Assembly (NCBI GenBank): GCA_041158165.1
Contig: JBEBBW010000035.1
Coordinates: forward strand, 1 to 15,623
DNA: 15,623 nucleotides
DNA from: TMED14 sp041158165
GTDB taxonomy: Bacteria; Bacteroidota; Bacteroidia; Flavobacteriales; Schleiferiaceae
Direction of reading: 5' to 3'
The notes under the pieces are model-generated. The model was not told the DNA's origin, searched no databases, and saw only the letters and a program-made list of their open reading frames with translations. This document shows positions 1-7,729 of the stretch, in pieces. Positions within the stretch are counted from its first letter, which is position 1, and the number at the start of each line of letters is the position of its first letter. Position numbers and translations under genes: made by a program.

Positions 1-484
1 CCCAATCCACGGTGGCGCGGCGGTATACGGCGTCGGTGCGCACCACGCTTCGGGCGTCGAGCCAGGCGGTGTGCTGTCCGTCAGCGCGCAGTGCGGCGGC
101 CAAAATTCGGGACGAAGCCAGTTCGCCAAGCGACACCACCGCGTCGTAGCGCGGATTGTAGGCCTGAGCGGAATCTACGCGTTCTGCCGCAGCCCACAGG
201 GCGTCAAGTTGACCGCGGAGCTCGGCATCGAGCACGCCGAGGGCCTCGGCCATTCCGTCGTGAAAGGATTTGATCGCGCCAAGTTCCGTCGCCGCGGCAG
301 CGGTGTCGCCGAGTTCGCGCGCTTGAATGAAGCGCTCCAAGGCGTTCGTGGTTTTGCCCATGGCCGACACGACGACGAGCAGCGGGCTCGTTCCGTACTC
401 ACGGACTAAGCGCACCGCGTTTCGAAGGGCCTCTGGGTCCTTGACCGATGCTCCGCCGAACTTAAAAATAGACCAGTTGCTCAC
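1..484 (-). CDS. lysC: Aspartate kinase, N-terminal part (3' end of gene lies outside the window)
   Basis: Aspartate kinase phosphorylates L-aspartate with ATP, the first step toward lysine/diaminopimelate, threonine and methionine. The 161 visible residues read MSNWSIFKFGGASVKDPEAL at the N-terminus. The KFGG motif (residues 8-11) is the ATP-binding signature of amino-acid kinases, and the context FKFGGASVKD is typical of Bacteroidota aspartokinases. A further hydrophobic strand with LLVVVSAMGKTTNAL (about 37-51) fits the second conserved strand and turn of the fold. I chose the GTG at 484 because it places KFGG at the usual distance from the N-terminus. This GTG overlaps the TGA stop of the upstream acetyltransferase gene (GTGA, 481-484), so the two are probably translationally coupled. 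Whether the protein is a stand-alone kinase or is fused to homoserine dehydrogenase cannot be seen because the gene runs off the left edge. Confidence 0.9.
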   Translation of the reverse strand, partial: MSNWSIFKFGGASVKDPEALRNAVRLVREYGTSPLLVVVSAMGKTTNALERFIQARELGDTAAAATELGAIKSFHDGMAEALGVLDAELRGQLDALWAAAERVDSAQAYNPRYDAVVSLGELASSRILAAALRADGQHTAWLDARSVVRTDAVYRRATVDW

Positions 485-960
485 AGCTCAGGGGAATAAC
501 GTAGCTCAAAATTGGTCAAGGCATCGCCCGCGAGGCGGCAGGGAATCCAGTCGCGGTTTAGTTCGGCGCCAAGACCCTCATAAAAATCAATCGCAGGCTG
601 ATTCCAGTCGAGGACCTCCCAGTGCAGGCGATGGGCACCGATGGACCTGGCCCACACCACGGCGACTTCGAGCAGGCGCCGGCCAAGACCGTGGCCGCGG
701 AACGACTCGAGCACCACCAAGTCTTCAAGATGGGCCGTCAGCCCCTTCCAGGTGGAGTAGCGGCGGTGGCAAAGGACGAGTCCCACGGGTTGGCGGTCGG
801 GGGTCCAGGCCAGCCACGCATCAAAATGACCTGCGTGCATGTCGGCCTGCATTTGGGCCTCGGTTAGGGTAACCTCGTGGGGAGCCCGTTCGTAGTCCGC
901 CAGCACGCGAACCAGGCCAAGCACCGCCGGCACGTCGGCCGCCGTGGCCTTGCGAATCAT
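481..960 (-). CDS. GNAT-family N-acetyltransferase, SSAT-like
   Basis: A 159-residue single-domain GNAT acetyltransferase, which would transfer an acetyl group from acetyl-CoA to an amine. The acetyl-CoA pyrophosphate-binding motif RxxGxG is visible as RGHGLG (88-93), preceded by the beta-4 strand HLEDLVVLESF. The C-terminal VLDWNQPAIDFYEGLGA (117-133) is the conserved end of the fold. The pairing of RYSTWKG (68-73), HLEDL and WEVLDWN resembles the spermidine/spermine and thialysine acetyltransferase (SSAT) branch, so a diamine or lysine-analogue substrate is possible but unproven. I start it at ATG 960 (MIRKATAADV) because GNAT proteins of this type begin right at the first beta strand; an upstream in-frame ATG at 984 would add 8 unconserved residues. 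It is the first gene of a minus-strand pair with aspartate kinase and diverges from fbp. Confidence 0.88.
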   Translation of the reverse strand: MIRKATAADVPAVLGLVRVLADYERAPHEVTLTEAQMQADMHAGHFDAWLAWTPDRQPVGLVLCHRRYSTWKGLTAHLEDLVVLESFRGHGLGRRLLEVAVVWARSIGAHRLHWEVLDWNQPAIDFYEGLGAELNRDWIPCRLAGDALTNFELRYSPEL

Positions 961-988
961 AATTTCACCGGAATGCGCCTCCACAGGG

Positions 989-996
989 CGAAAGTA
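989..996 (-). promoter_or_regulatory. Possible -7 promoter box for the GNAT-aspartate kinase unit
   Basis: The minus strand reads TACTTTCG, one mismatch from the Bacteroidota -7 consensus TAnnTTTG, 28 bases before the GNAT start codon. No clear -33 TTG was found at the expected distance, so this is a weak call. Confidence 0.35.
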
Positions 997-1008
997 CTGC
1001 GATTCCGC

Positions 1009-1016
1009 TATCTTTA
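1009..1016 (+). promoter_or_regulatory. Possible -7 promoter box for fbp
   Basis: TATCTTTA matches TAnnTTTG at all but the last base and lies 23 bases before the fbp ATG. It faces away from the minus-strand box at 989-996, with 12 bases between them. No good -33 element is visible. Confidence 0.4.
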
Positions 1017-1039
1017 CCGCAACCCCTGATAACCACGCT

Positions 1040-2047
1040 ATGAGTGCAGCACGCGCTATTACGCTGGGCGAATACTTGGTCGAAAACCAAGAAATGTTTC
1101 CCTATGCCAAAGGGGAGCTGACCGCCCTTCTTTCGGCCATTCGCCTGGCCGCCAAAGTCGTCAACCGCGAAATCAATAAGGCCGGAATTGCCGACATCCT
1201 CGGAGCGACCGACGCCGACAACGTGCAGGGCGAGCGCCAGATGAAGCTCGACGTATATGCCAACGATGTGTTTATCAAGGCCTTGCGCCAACGCGGAGAG
1301 GTTGCAGGCGTCGCCTCCGAAGAGCTCGAAGACTTTATTGCGTTCAACGACCCCATCCACGCCCAAGCCAAGTATGTGGTGGCGATGGATCCGCTCGACG
1401 GCTCGAGCAACGTCGACGTCAACGTGTCGATCGGAACCATTTTTAGCATTTACCGTCGGGTCACGCCCGTCGGAACCCCGGTGCAGCTCGAGGACTTCCT
1501 GCAGCCCGGCAGCGCCCAAGTCGCCGCCGGATACGTGATTTATGGGTCGTCGACCATCCTGGTGTACACGACCGGCCACGGCGTGCACGGGTTCACGCTA
1601 GACCCCTCGCTGGGCACCTTTTTGCTGAGCCACGAGTCGATTCGCATGCCGGAGCGCGGCGTAATCTATTCGATCAACGAGGGCAACTACGTGCACTTCC
1701 CCGACGGCGTCAAGCGCTACATCAAGTACTGCCAAGAGCTGGACCCGGCCACCGACCGGCCCTACACGTCGCGCTACATCGGTTCGCTGGTCAGTGACTT
1801 TCACCGCAACATGCTCAAGGGCGGAATCTACATCTACCCCACGGGGACCAAGAGCCCGAAGGGCAAGCTGCGGCTGCTGTACGAGTGCAATCCGCTGGCC
1901 TTCATCGCCGAGCAGGCGGGCGGACGGGCCACCGACGGTTTTCAGCGCATTTTAGACATTAAGCCTGAGGAACTTCACCAGCGGGTGCCGTACTTTGCCG
2001 GCTCCACCGCGATGGTCCTCGACGCCGAGGGATTTCTTCGCGGCTGA
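1040..2047 (+). CDS. fbp: Fructose-1,6-bisphosphatase, class I
   Basis: Hydrolyses fructose 1,6-bisphosphate to fructose 6-phosphate and phosphate, the committed step of gluconeogenesis, in the cytoplasm with divalent metal ions. The 335-residue product has the length usual for class I enzymes. The metal- and phosphate-binding signature DPLDGSSNVDVN lies at 117-128, the upstream acidic loop ASEELED at 92-98, and the C-terminal class I signature KGKLRLLYECNPLAF at about 274-288, followed by EQAGG (291-295). The ATG at 1040 gives MSAARAITLGEYLVENQ, the usual N-terminal helix. A longer in-frame reading from 944 would run back over the divergent promoter region and the GNAT start, so I reject it. 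mfd follows after 8 bases, suggesting cotranscription. No allosteric site can be judged from sequence alone. Confidence 0.96.
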   Translation: MSAARAITLGEYLVENQEMFPYAKGELTALLSAIRLAAKVVNREINKAGIADILGATDADNVQGERQMKLDVYANDVFIKALRQRGEVAGVASEELEDFIAFNDPIHAQAKYVVAMDPLDGSSNVDVNVSIGTIFSIYRRVTPVGTPVQLEDFLQPGSAQVAAGYVIYGSSTILVYTTGHGVHGFTLDPSLGTFLLSHESIRMPERGVIYSINEGNYVHFPDGVKRYIKYCQELDPATDRPYTSRYIGSLVSDFHRNMLKGGIYIYPTGTKSPKGKLRLLYECNPLAFIAEQAGGRATDGFQRILDIKPEELHQRVPYFAGSTAMVLDAEGFLRG

Positions 2048-2055
2048 AGCTATTT

Positions 2056-5000
2056 GTGCCCGCACCAAGTTCACTACTAAGCCTTTACCGCAACGACCCA
2101 CGCGTAGCGGATTTTATGCGCCGTTGGGCCGCCGCCGCCCCTGGGCAACCTGAGCGCCTTTCGGGCGCTTCGGGCTCGTTGCCCTCGGTCGTCGCCGCGC
2201 TTGCGCTGACCGAGCTCAAGCATTCGCTTGTCGTGGTACGCAGCGACAAAGAAGAGGCCGCGTATTTTTTCAACGACCTCGAAAAGCTTCTGCCCGCGGG
2301 GTCGGTGCTGTTTTTTCCGGACTCGTACCGCCGCCCCTACGCCGACCGCGACCAGACCGACAACGCCAACATCGGCCTGCGCGCCGAGGTACTGGATCGG
2401 CTGCGCGGAACCCAGCCCGTGGCCGTAGTCACCTACCCCGAGGCCCTGGCCGAAAAAGTCATCACCCGCGGCCAGCTCGACGCCCGGAGCATGGAGGTCG
2501 CCGTGGGCGCCCGCCTCGACGTCAATTTTTTGAACGAATATCTTTTTGAACTGCACTTTGAGCGGGTTGATTTTGTCGAAAAGCCCGGTCAATTTGCGGT
2601 TCGGGGCGGAATCGTCGACGTGTTTTCGTTTGCCCATCCGGAGCCGCACCGGCTGGAGTTTTTTGGTTCCGAGGTAGAAAGCATCCGCACGTTTGACGTG
2701 GTCGACCAGCTCACGCTGCAGCGGGTGGAGCGCATGACCCTGGTTCCGAACGTCGAAGACAAAACCAGCGCGGAACGCCGCGAATCGCTGACCGCCTACG
2801 CCGGCGCCAAGTCACTAATTTGGGTGGAACGGCCCGAGGTCGCGCTGGAGAAGTTAGACCGCGTGTACCGACTGGCCGAAGAGGCCTTTGTCGGGCTTCA
2901 CAGCGTCGTGCGCCGCCTGGAACCCCATGAGCTGTACTTGCGCAGCAGCGAGTGGGAGCGCGAGCTGAGTCAGCGCGGCGTGGCGGTGGACGGCCGCGCG
3001 GGGGATTCCGCCTCGTGGCAAACCCTGGCCCAGCCCGCATTCGCCAAGAATTTTGAGCTCTTGGTGCAAACCCTCGACGCGCACCGTCAAGCGCAGCGCG
3101 CCCTGTGGGTGATGTGTGGCCAAGCGACACAGCGCGACCGACTCAAGGCGATTCTTCACGACCTACACGGAGACGAGCTGCCCGTCAACTGGATCGACGG
3201 AGCCCTGCACCGCGGCTGGGAAGATCCTTTGGCCGGGGTCATCGCCTACGTGGACCACGACCTGTTTGAGCGCTACCAGCGCTTCACGATTCGCGACCAG
3301 CACGAGCAAGCCCAGGCCCTAACCCTCAAGGAATTAAACTCGCTTCAGGTCGGCGATTTCGTGGCCCACATCGACCACGGAATCGGCAAGTTTGGCGGAC
3401 TGCAGAAAATTGACGTTGGCGGCGTCAAGCAAGAAGCCATTAAGCTGGTGTACCGCGACAGCGACGTCTTGTACGTGAGCATTCACAGCCTTCACAAGAT
3501 TGCGCCCTATGCCACCAAAGAGGGCACCGAGCCCTCACTGAGTAAGCTGGGGTCCCCCGCATGGCAGAATGCGAAAAACAAAACCAAGCGCCGCGTCAAG
3601 GAAGTAGCCTTTGACTTGATCAAGCTTTATGCGCAGCGGCGCGAAGCCAAGGGATTTGCCTACAGCCCCGACAGCTACCTGCAGCACGAACTCGAAGCCT
3701 CGTTTGCCTACGAAGACACGCCCGACCAGATGAAGGCCACCGCCGACGTCAAGGCGGACATGGAATCGTCCATCCCGATGGACCGGCTGATTTGCGGCGA
3801 CGTGGGCTTTGGTAAGACCGAAATCGCGGTACGCGCCGCCTTCAAGGCCGTGGCCGACAGCAAGCAGGTGGCCGTGCTGGTTCCGACTACCCTCCTCGCC
3901 TTCCAGCACTTCCAAACGTTTACCAAACGTTTAAAGGGTTTGCCCGCCCGAGTGGACTACCTCAACCGCTCTCGCAGCGCCAAAGAGACCAAATCGGTGC
4001 TCGCCGACCTGGAAGACGGAAAAATCGACATCCTCATCGGCACGCACCGAATACTTGGCAAGGACCTGAAATTCAAGGACCTTGGCCTGATGATCATCGA
4101 CGAAGAACAGAAGTTCGGCGTCAACGCCAAAGACAAGCTCAAAACCCTCAAGGCCAACGTCGACACCTTGACGCTGTCGGCCACGCCGATTCCGCGCACG
4201 CTGCAGTTTTCGCTGATGTCGGCGCGCGACCTGAGCGTCATGACCACGCCGCCGCCCAACCGCCAGCCGGTGGACACCTACCTCATTGGATTTAATGAAG
4301 AACGGCTTCGGGACGCCATCGCCTACGAAATCAGCCGCGGCGGGCAGGTCTACGTCATCAACAACCGCATCCAAAACCTGAGCGAAGTCGCGGGACTGCT
4401 GCAGCGCTTGGTGCCCGACGCCCGCATCGCCACCGGCCACGGCCAGATGAACGGCCACGAGATGGAGGACCTGATCCTCGGCTTTATGGAAGCGCGCTTC
4501 GACGTGCTCGTCAGCACCACCATCGTCGAAAACGGCCTCGACGTGCCCAACGCCAACACCATCATCATCCTCGACGCCCACATGTTTGGCCTGAGCGACC
4601 TGCACCAGATGCGCGGACGCGTGGGCCGCAGCAACCGCAAGGCCTTCTGCTACCTGGTTTCGCCGCCCTTGGGCGGACTTCCGGAGGAATCGCGCAAACG
4701 CCTGCAGGCGCTGGAACAATTTAGCGACCTAGGTTCTGGCTTCAAAATTGCGCTTCGCGACCTCGAAATCCGCGGCGCCGGCGACCTCTTGGGCGCAGAA
4801 CAAAGCGGATTCATCAACGACCTCGGCTTTGAAACCTACCAAAAACTGCTCGCAGAGGCGGTCGACGAGCTCAAAAAGTCCGACTTCAAGGACCTCTACG
4901 AAGACCAGCGCGGCGGATGGTCCCAAACGCAGGAATGCCAACTTGATACCGACTGGGAGCTGCTGCTGCCCGACGCCTACGTGAATTCGGTCGAAGAACG

Positions 5001-5394
5001 GCTGCGCATTTACCGCGAGCTCGACGCCCTTCCCAGCCCCGAGGCCCTAGCGGCCTACCGCATGGGCCTGGTGGACCGCTTCGGAGCACTGCCCAAAGCC
5101 GCCGAAAACCTATTGCGGTCGCTGAACATCCGCTGGCTCGGCCAATCCATGGGCATGGAAAAAATCCGCATCAAGTCGGGCAAGCTCATGGCCTACTTTC
5201 CTGACGACGCGGAATTCTCTATTCCCGAACAGGTACTGGGCCAATTTTTGCAGGCCCTACAGCGCAACCCACAGCGCTTTCAGATGAAGCAAAAAGACCA
5301 ACGAAGCTACCTGGTGGTCGACGGCGTAAAATCAGTCGACGAAGCCATTTCGTTACTTGAATCTTGGGCATTACCAGTAACTAGCAACCCGTAA
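2056..5394 (+). CDS. mfd: Transcription-repair coupling factor Mfd
   Basis: Mfd is a DNA translocase that removes RNA polymerase stalled at lesions and recruits UvrA for nucleotide excision repair. At 1112 residues it is close to the E. coli length. Domains in order: an N-terminal UvrB-like module (about 1-330, with FPDSYRRPY near residue 90 and PGQFAVRGGIVDVFSF near 175-190); the CarD-like RNA-polymerase-interacting domain beginning LQVGDFVAHIDHGIGKF near 430; a superfamily 2 helicase with Walker A GDVGFGKT (581-588), Walker B DEEQ (682-685), motif III TLSATPIPRT (about 710-720) and motif VI QMRGRVGR (851-858); and a C-terminal TRCF domain. The start is GTG 2056, which gives LLSLYRNDPRV at the N-terminus as in related Bacteroidota proteins; no ATG upstream fits. 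The gene ends inside the first units of the tandem repeat that fills the following spacer. Confidence 0.97.
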   Translation: MPAPSSLLSLYRNDPRVADFMRRWAAAAPGQPERLSGASGSLPSVVAALALTELKHSLVVVRSDKEEAAYFFNDLEKLLPAGSVLFFPDSYRRPYADRDQTDNANIGLRAEVLDRLRGTQPVAVVTYPEALAEKVITRGQLDARSMEVAVGARLDVNFLNEYLFELHFERVDFVEKPGQFAVRGGIVDVFSFAHPEPHRLEFFGSEVESIRTFDVVDQLTLQRVERMTLVPNVEDKTSAERRESLTAYAGAKSLIWVERPEVALEKLDRVYRLAEEAFVGLHSVVRRLEPHELYLRSSEWERELSQRGVAVDGRAGDSASWQTLAQPAFAKNFELLVQTLDAHRQAQRALWVMCGQATQRDRLKAILHDLHGDELPVNWIDGALHRGWEDPLAGVIAYVDHDLFERYQRFTIRDQHEQAQALTLKELNSLQVGDFVAHIDHGIGKFGGLQKIDVGGVKQEAIKLVYRDSDVLYVSIHSLHKIAPYATKEGTEPSLSKLGSPAWQNAKNKTKRRVKEVAFDLIKLYAQRREAKGFAYSPDSYLQHELEASFAYEDTPDQMKATADVKADMESSIPMDRLICGDVGFGKTEIAVRAAFKAVADSKQVAVLVPTTLLAFQHFQTFTKRLKGLPARVDYLNRSRSAKETKSVLADLEDGKIDILIGTHRILGKDLKFKDLGLMIIDEEQKFGVNAKDKLKTLKANVDTLTLSATPIPRTLQFSLMSARDLSVMTTPPPNRQPVDTYLIGFNEERLRDAIAYEISRGGQVYVINNRIQNLSEVAGLLQRLVPDARIATGHGQMNGHEMEDLILGFMEARFDVLVSTTIVENGLDVPNANTIIILDAHMFGLSDLHQMRGRVGRSNRKAFCYLVSPPLGGLPEESRKRLQALEQFSDLGSGFKIALRDLEIRGAGDLLGAEQSGFINDLGFETYQKLLAEAVDELKKSDFKDLYEDQRGGWSQTQECQLDTDWELLLPDAYVNSVEERLRIYRELDALPSPEALAAYRMGLVDRFGALPKAAENLLRSLNIRWLGQSMGMEKIRIKSGKLMAYFPDDAEFSIPEQVLGQFLQALQRNPQRFQMKQKDQRSYLVVDGVKSVDEAISLLESWALPVTSNP

Positions 5395-5477
5395 CTAGCA
5401 ACTAACTAGCAACCAGTAACTAGCAACTAACTAGCCAACCAGCTAACTAACCAACTAGCCAACCAGCCAACCAGCCA
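5373..5477 (+). repeat. C/A-rich short tandem-repeat spacer between mfd and the ABC transporter genes
   Basis: Two nested simple repeats. The first is TAACTAGCAAC, present at 5378-5388, 5392-5402, 5403-5413 and 5417-5427, with a variant TAACTAGCCAAC at 5428-5439. A 16-base stretch (ACCAGTAACTAGCAAC) recurs at 5373 and 5412, a 39-base period. The second is an 8-base unit AGCCAACC at 5457-5464 and 5465-5472 plus a partial copy that runs into the ATG of the next gene. The first unit begins inside the last codons of mfd. TAACTAG carries stop codons in two plus-strand frames and one minus-strand frame, so the array is closed to translation in most frames. No hairpin plus T-run terminator is present. 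It looks like replication slippage rather than a mobile or CRISPR repeat. Confidence 0.9.
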
Positions 5478-6389
5478 ATGAACGCACTCACCGCCACCGA
5501 CCTGCACAAGCGCTATGCCTCGCACCACGCACTGCGCGGCCTAGACATGGAAATTCCGCAGGGCAGCCTATTTGGACTACTCGGGCCCAACGGCGCCGGG
5601 AAAACCACCTTTATTCGCATCGCCAACCGAATTTTGGCTCCCGACGAAGGCCGTATTGAGCTTTTTGGTGCGCCGCTCGACGCATCGTCAGCCTTGCGCA
5701 TCGGCTACCTGCCCGAGGAGCGCGGACTTTACAAAAGCATGAAGGTCGGCGAACAAGCCATGTACCTGGCCCAGCTTCGGGGGCTGAGCTCGGCCGACGC
5801 AAAACAGCGCCTGCGCACCTGGTTTGAGCGCTGGGAACTGCAGAGCTGGTGGGACAAGAAGGTGAGCGACCTGTCGAAAGGAATGGCCCAAAAGGTGCAG
5901 TTCATCACCACCGTACTGCACGAGCCCGAACTGCTCATTTTTGACGAGCCTTTCTCGGGCTTTGACCCCATCAATGCCCAGCTGATCCGCGAAGAAATGC
6001 TGCGCTTGAATCGAGAAGGCCGCACCTTGATCTTCTCGACCCACCGTATGGAGAGCGTCGAGGAACTCTGTACCCACATCGCGCTCATCAACCAAGGGCA
6101 AAACGTGCTTTCGGGCACCGTTCAGGGCGTCAAGGACCGCCACCGCTCTGGTCGGTTTGTGCTGCGTTACCGGGCGGAGCATGCCGCCTCGTTCACCCTG
6201 CCCGAGGGCGTGCAGCTGACGCGCAACGAGCAGGAAGCATCAGGCATCTTCACCTCGGAATTCCGCGCCGGACTCGACGACGCCTCACGCCTTCTGACGG
6301 CGCTCGCCCCCCAAGTTGCCGTGTACCAGTTCGAAGAGGTCGTGCCGAGCATCGAAGATTTGTTTGTCCAAACCGTTCAAGGCGTATGA
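5478..6389 (+). CDS. ABC transporter ATP-binding protein, NatA/ABC-2 exporter type
   Basis: The 303-residue cytoplasmic ATPase of an ABC-2 exporter, powering the permease encoded next. All nucleotide-binding motifs are intact: Walker A GPNGAGKT (36-43), signature LSKGM (132-136), Walker B LLIFDEP (152-158), and the switch histidine in STHRMESVEEL (His189). The stretch after about residue 215 is a C-terminal extension typical of NatA-like ATPases. The ATG at 5478 directly follows the tandem-repeat spacer and gives MNALTATDLHKRY, the expected first strand. Its TGA stop overlaps the permease ATG (ATGA, 6386-6389), a strong sign of translational coupling and of a two-protein complex. The transported substrate is not evident: sodium export as in NatAB is one family precedent, but drugs, lipids or peptides are equally possible. 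Confidence 0.93.
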   Translation: MNALTATDLHKRYASHHALRGLDMEIPQGSLFGLLGPNGAGKTTFIRIANRILAPDEGRIELFGAPLDASSALRIGYLPEERGLYKSMKVGEQAMYLAQLRGLSSADAKQRLRTWFERWELQSWWDKKVSDLSKGMAQKVQFITTVLHEPELLIFDEPFSGFDPINAQLIREEMLRLNREGRTLIFSTHRMESVEELCTHIALINQGQNVLSGTVQGVKDRHRSGRFVLRYRAEHAASFTLPEGVQLTRNEQEASGIFTSEFRAGLDDASRLLTALAPQVAVYQFEEVVPSIEDLFVQTVQGV

Positions 6390-7705
6390 AACCGTTTTTA
6401 CTCGTAGCCCAGCGCGAAATCACCACGCGCATCCGCAAGCGCAGCTTCTTGGTCATGACCATATTGGGACCGGTACTCTTTATCGGCCTCATGGTGGCAC
6501 CCACCCTGATCGCCATGTCGAGCGAAACCGAAGAGCTCAACCTCATTGTCGTGGACCACAGCTACGTACTTCCGGGAACACCGAGCGTGGAGGGCGCCAA
6601 CCTAGCCTACTTTGACCCCAAGGAAGTCACTGAAGAACAAGCCATTGCCCTGGTGCGCGAACGCGACGACATCGACGGCCTCCTTTACCTGCCCGAATCG
6701 GTGAATTCTGACCCCGAATTCAGCCTCAAGAACGCCAAACTCTACACCGAAACCACGGCGCCACTGGGCATGGCAAGTGAACTCGAAGGCTTGCTCGAAC
6801 GCTTCGCCTACGAAGGCAAGCTGCGCCACTTTGGCGTCGATCCGGCGCTGGTCACCCAAGCCAAGTCCGACGCCAGCATCGAGGCATTTGAGCTGAGCGA
6901 CGAGGGCAGCGAGGCCTCGGGCACCGAAATCAAGACCGGAATCGGCTTTTTCAGCGGAATCCTGATCTACATGTTCACGTTCTTGTATGCCGCCCAAATA
7001 ATGCGCGGAGTTATCGAAGAAAAAACCTCGCGCATCGTGGAAGTCTTGGTGACTAGCGTCAAACCCACTCAGCTGATGCTGGGCAAAATCCTGGGTATTG
7101 CGTCGGTCGGCTTGCTTCAGTTCGCCATCTGGATTGCCCTCACGGCCGCCGCAGCCTCTGCGGTGGGCGCAGCCGGCCTGCTCAGTCCCGACCCCGCGCA
7201 ACTCGAAGCCCTCGGTGCGGCAGGCCAAACGCCGCCCGAACTGGGCGAACTCCAGTCGGTGCTGGGCACCCTGGACGCCCTGAACCTCCCGGCGCTGATC
7301 GCCATGTTCCTGTTCTACTTCTTGTCGGGCTACCTGTTCTACGGAGCCCTTTTTGCCGCCGTAGGCGCCGCCGTCGACAGCGAAACCGACACGCAGCAGT
7401 TCATGCTTCCCCTCACGCTGCCCCTGGTCCTGACGTTTATTTTGTCGACGAACATCATCGAAAATCCCAACGGCCCGGTGGCCGTGGCCCTCTCGCTTAT
7501 TCCGTTCTCGGCCCCGATCGCGATGATGATTCGGTTGCCCTTCGGCGTGCCCTGGTACGAGTTGGCCGCGAGCATGTCGCTCATGGTGCTCGGATTTTTA
7601 GGCACCGTGTGGCTGGCCGCGCGCATTTACCGAGTCGGAATCCTGAGCTACGGCAAAAAGCCAACCTACGCCGACCTCTGGAAGTGGATTCGCATGAAGC
7701 CCTAG
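6386..7705 (+). CDS. ABC-2 family permease, NatB-like
   Basis: The 439-residue membrane partner of the preceding ATPase. The N-terminus REITTRIRKRSFLV precedes a first membrane segment (about 21-44). Next come about 140 mostly hydrophilic residues expected outside the cytoplasmic membrane, then a group of hydrophobic segments (about 185-210, 230-260, 295-330, 345-365, 370-385 and 395-415). The segment EEKTSRIVEVLVTSVKPTQL (about 212-231) is the conserved cytoplasmic coupling region of NatB/YhaP-type permeases. The architecture TM1, large external loop, then a five- to six-helix bundle is that of this family. The substrate is unknown. The phosphatase gene follows after 24 bases, so all genes from 5478 to 9795 may share a transcript. 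Confidence 0.9.
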   Translation: MKPFLLVAQREITTRIRKRSFLVMTILGPVLFIGLMVAPTLIAMSSETEELNLIVVDHSYVLPGTPSVEGANLAYFDPKEVTEEQAIALVRERDDIDGLLYLPESVNSDPEFSLKNAKLYTETTAPLGMASELEGLLERFAYEGKLRHFGVDPALVTQAKSDASIEAFELSDEGSEASGTEIKTGIGFFSGILIYMFTFLYAAQIMRGVIEEKTSRIVEVLVTSVKPTQLMLGKILGIASVGLLQFAIWIALTAAAASAVGAAGLLSPDPAQLEALGAAGQTPPELGELQSVLGTLDALNLPALIAMFLFYFLSGYLFYGALFAAVGAAVDSETDTQQFMLPLTLPLVLTFILSTNIIENPNGPVAVALSLIPFSAPIAMMIRLPFGVPWYELAASMSLMVLGFLGTVWLAARIYRVGILSYGKKPTYADLWKWIRMKP

Positions 7706-7729
7706 GAATGATCGGTGATGTTGGAGTGC

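Noticed and set aside
944..1039. N-terminal extension of fbp from the in-frame ATG at 944
   Set aside because: It would overlap the GNAT start and the divergent promoter region and adds residues with no similarity to FBPases; ATG 1040 gives the normal length.
965..1588. Long minus-strand open frame opposite fbp
   Set aside because: Antisense to fully conserved FBPase motifs, with no recognisable domain.
3931..4719. A 262-residue open frame on the minus strand opposite mfd
   Set aside because: It lies wholly antisense to the conserved helicase domains of mfd, resembles no family I know, and is explained by codon bias of the GC-rich gene.
5373..5477. Considered as a CRISPR array or phage attachment site
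   Set aside because: Units are 8 to 12 bases with no unique spacers, no cas genes and no integrase nearby.
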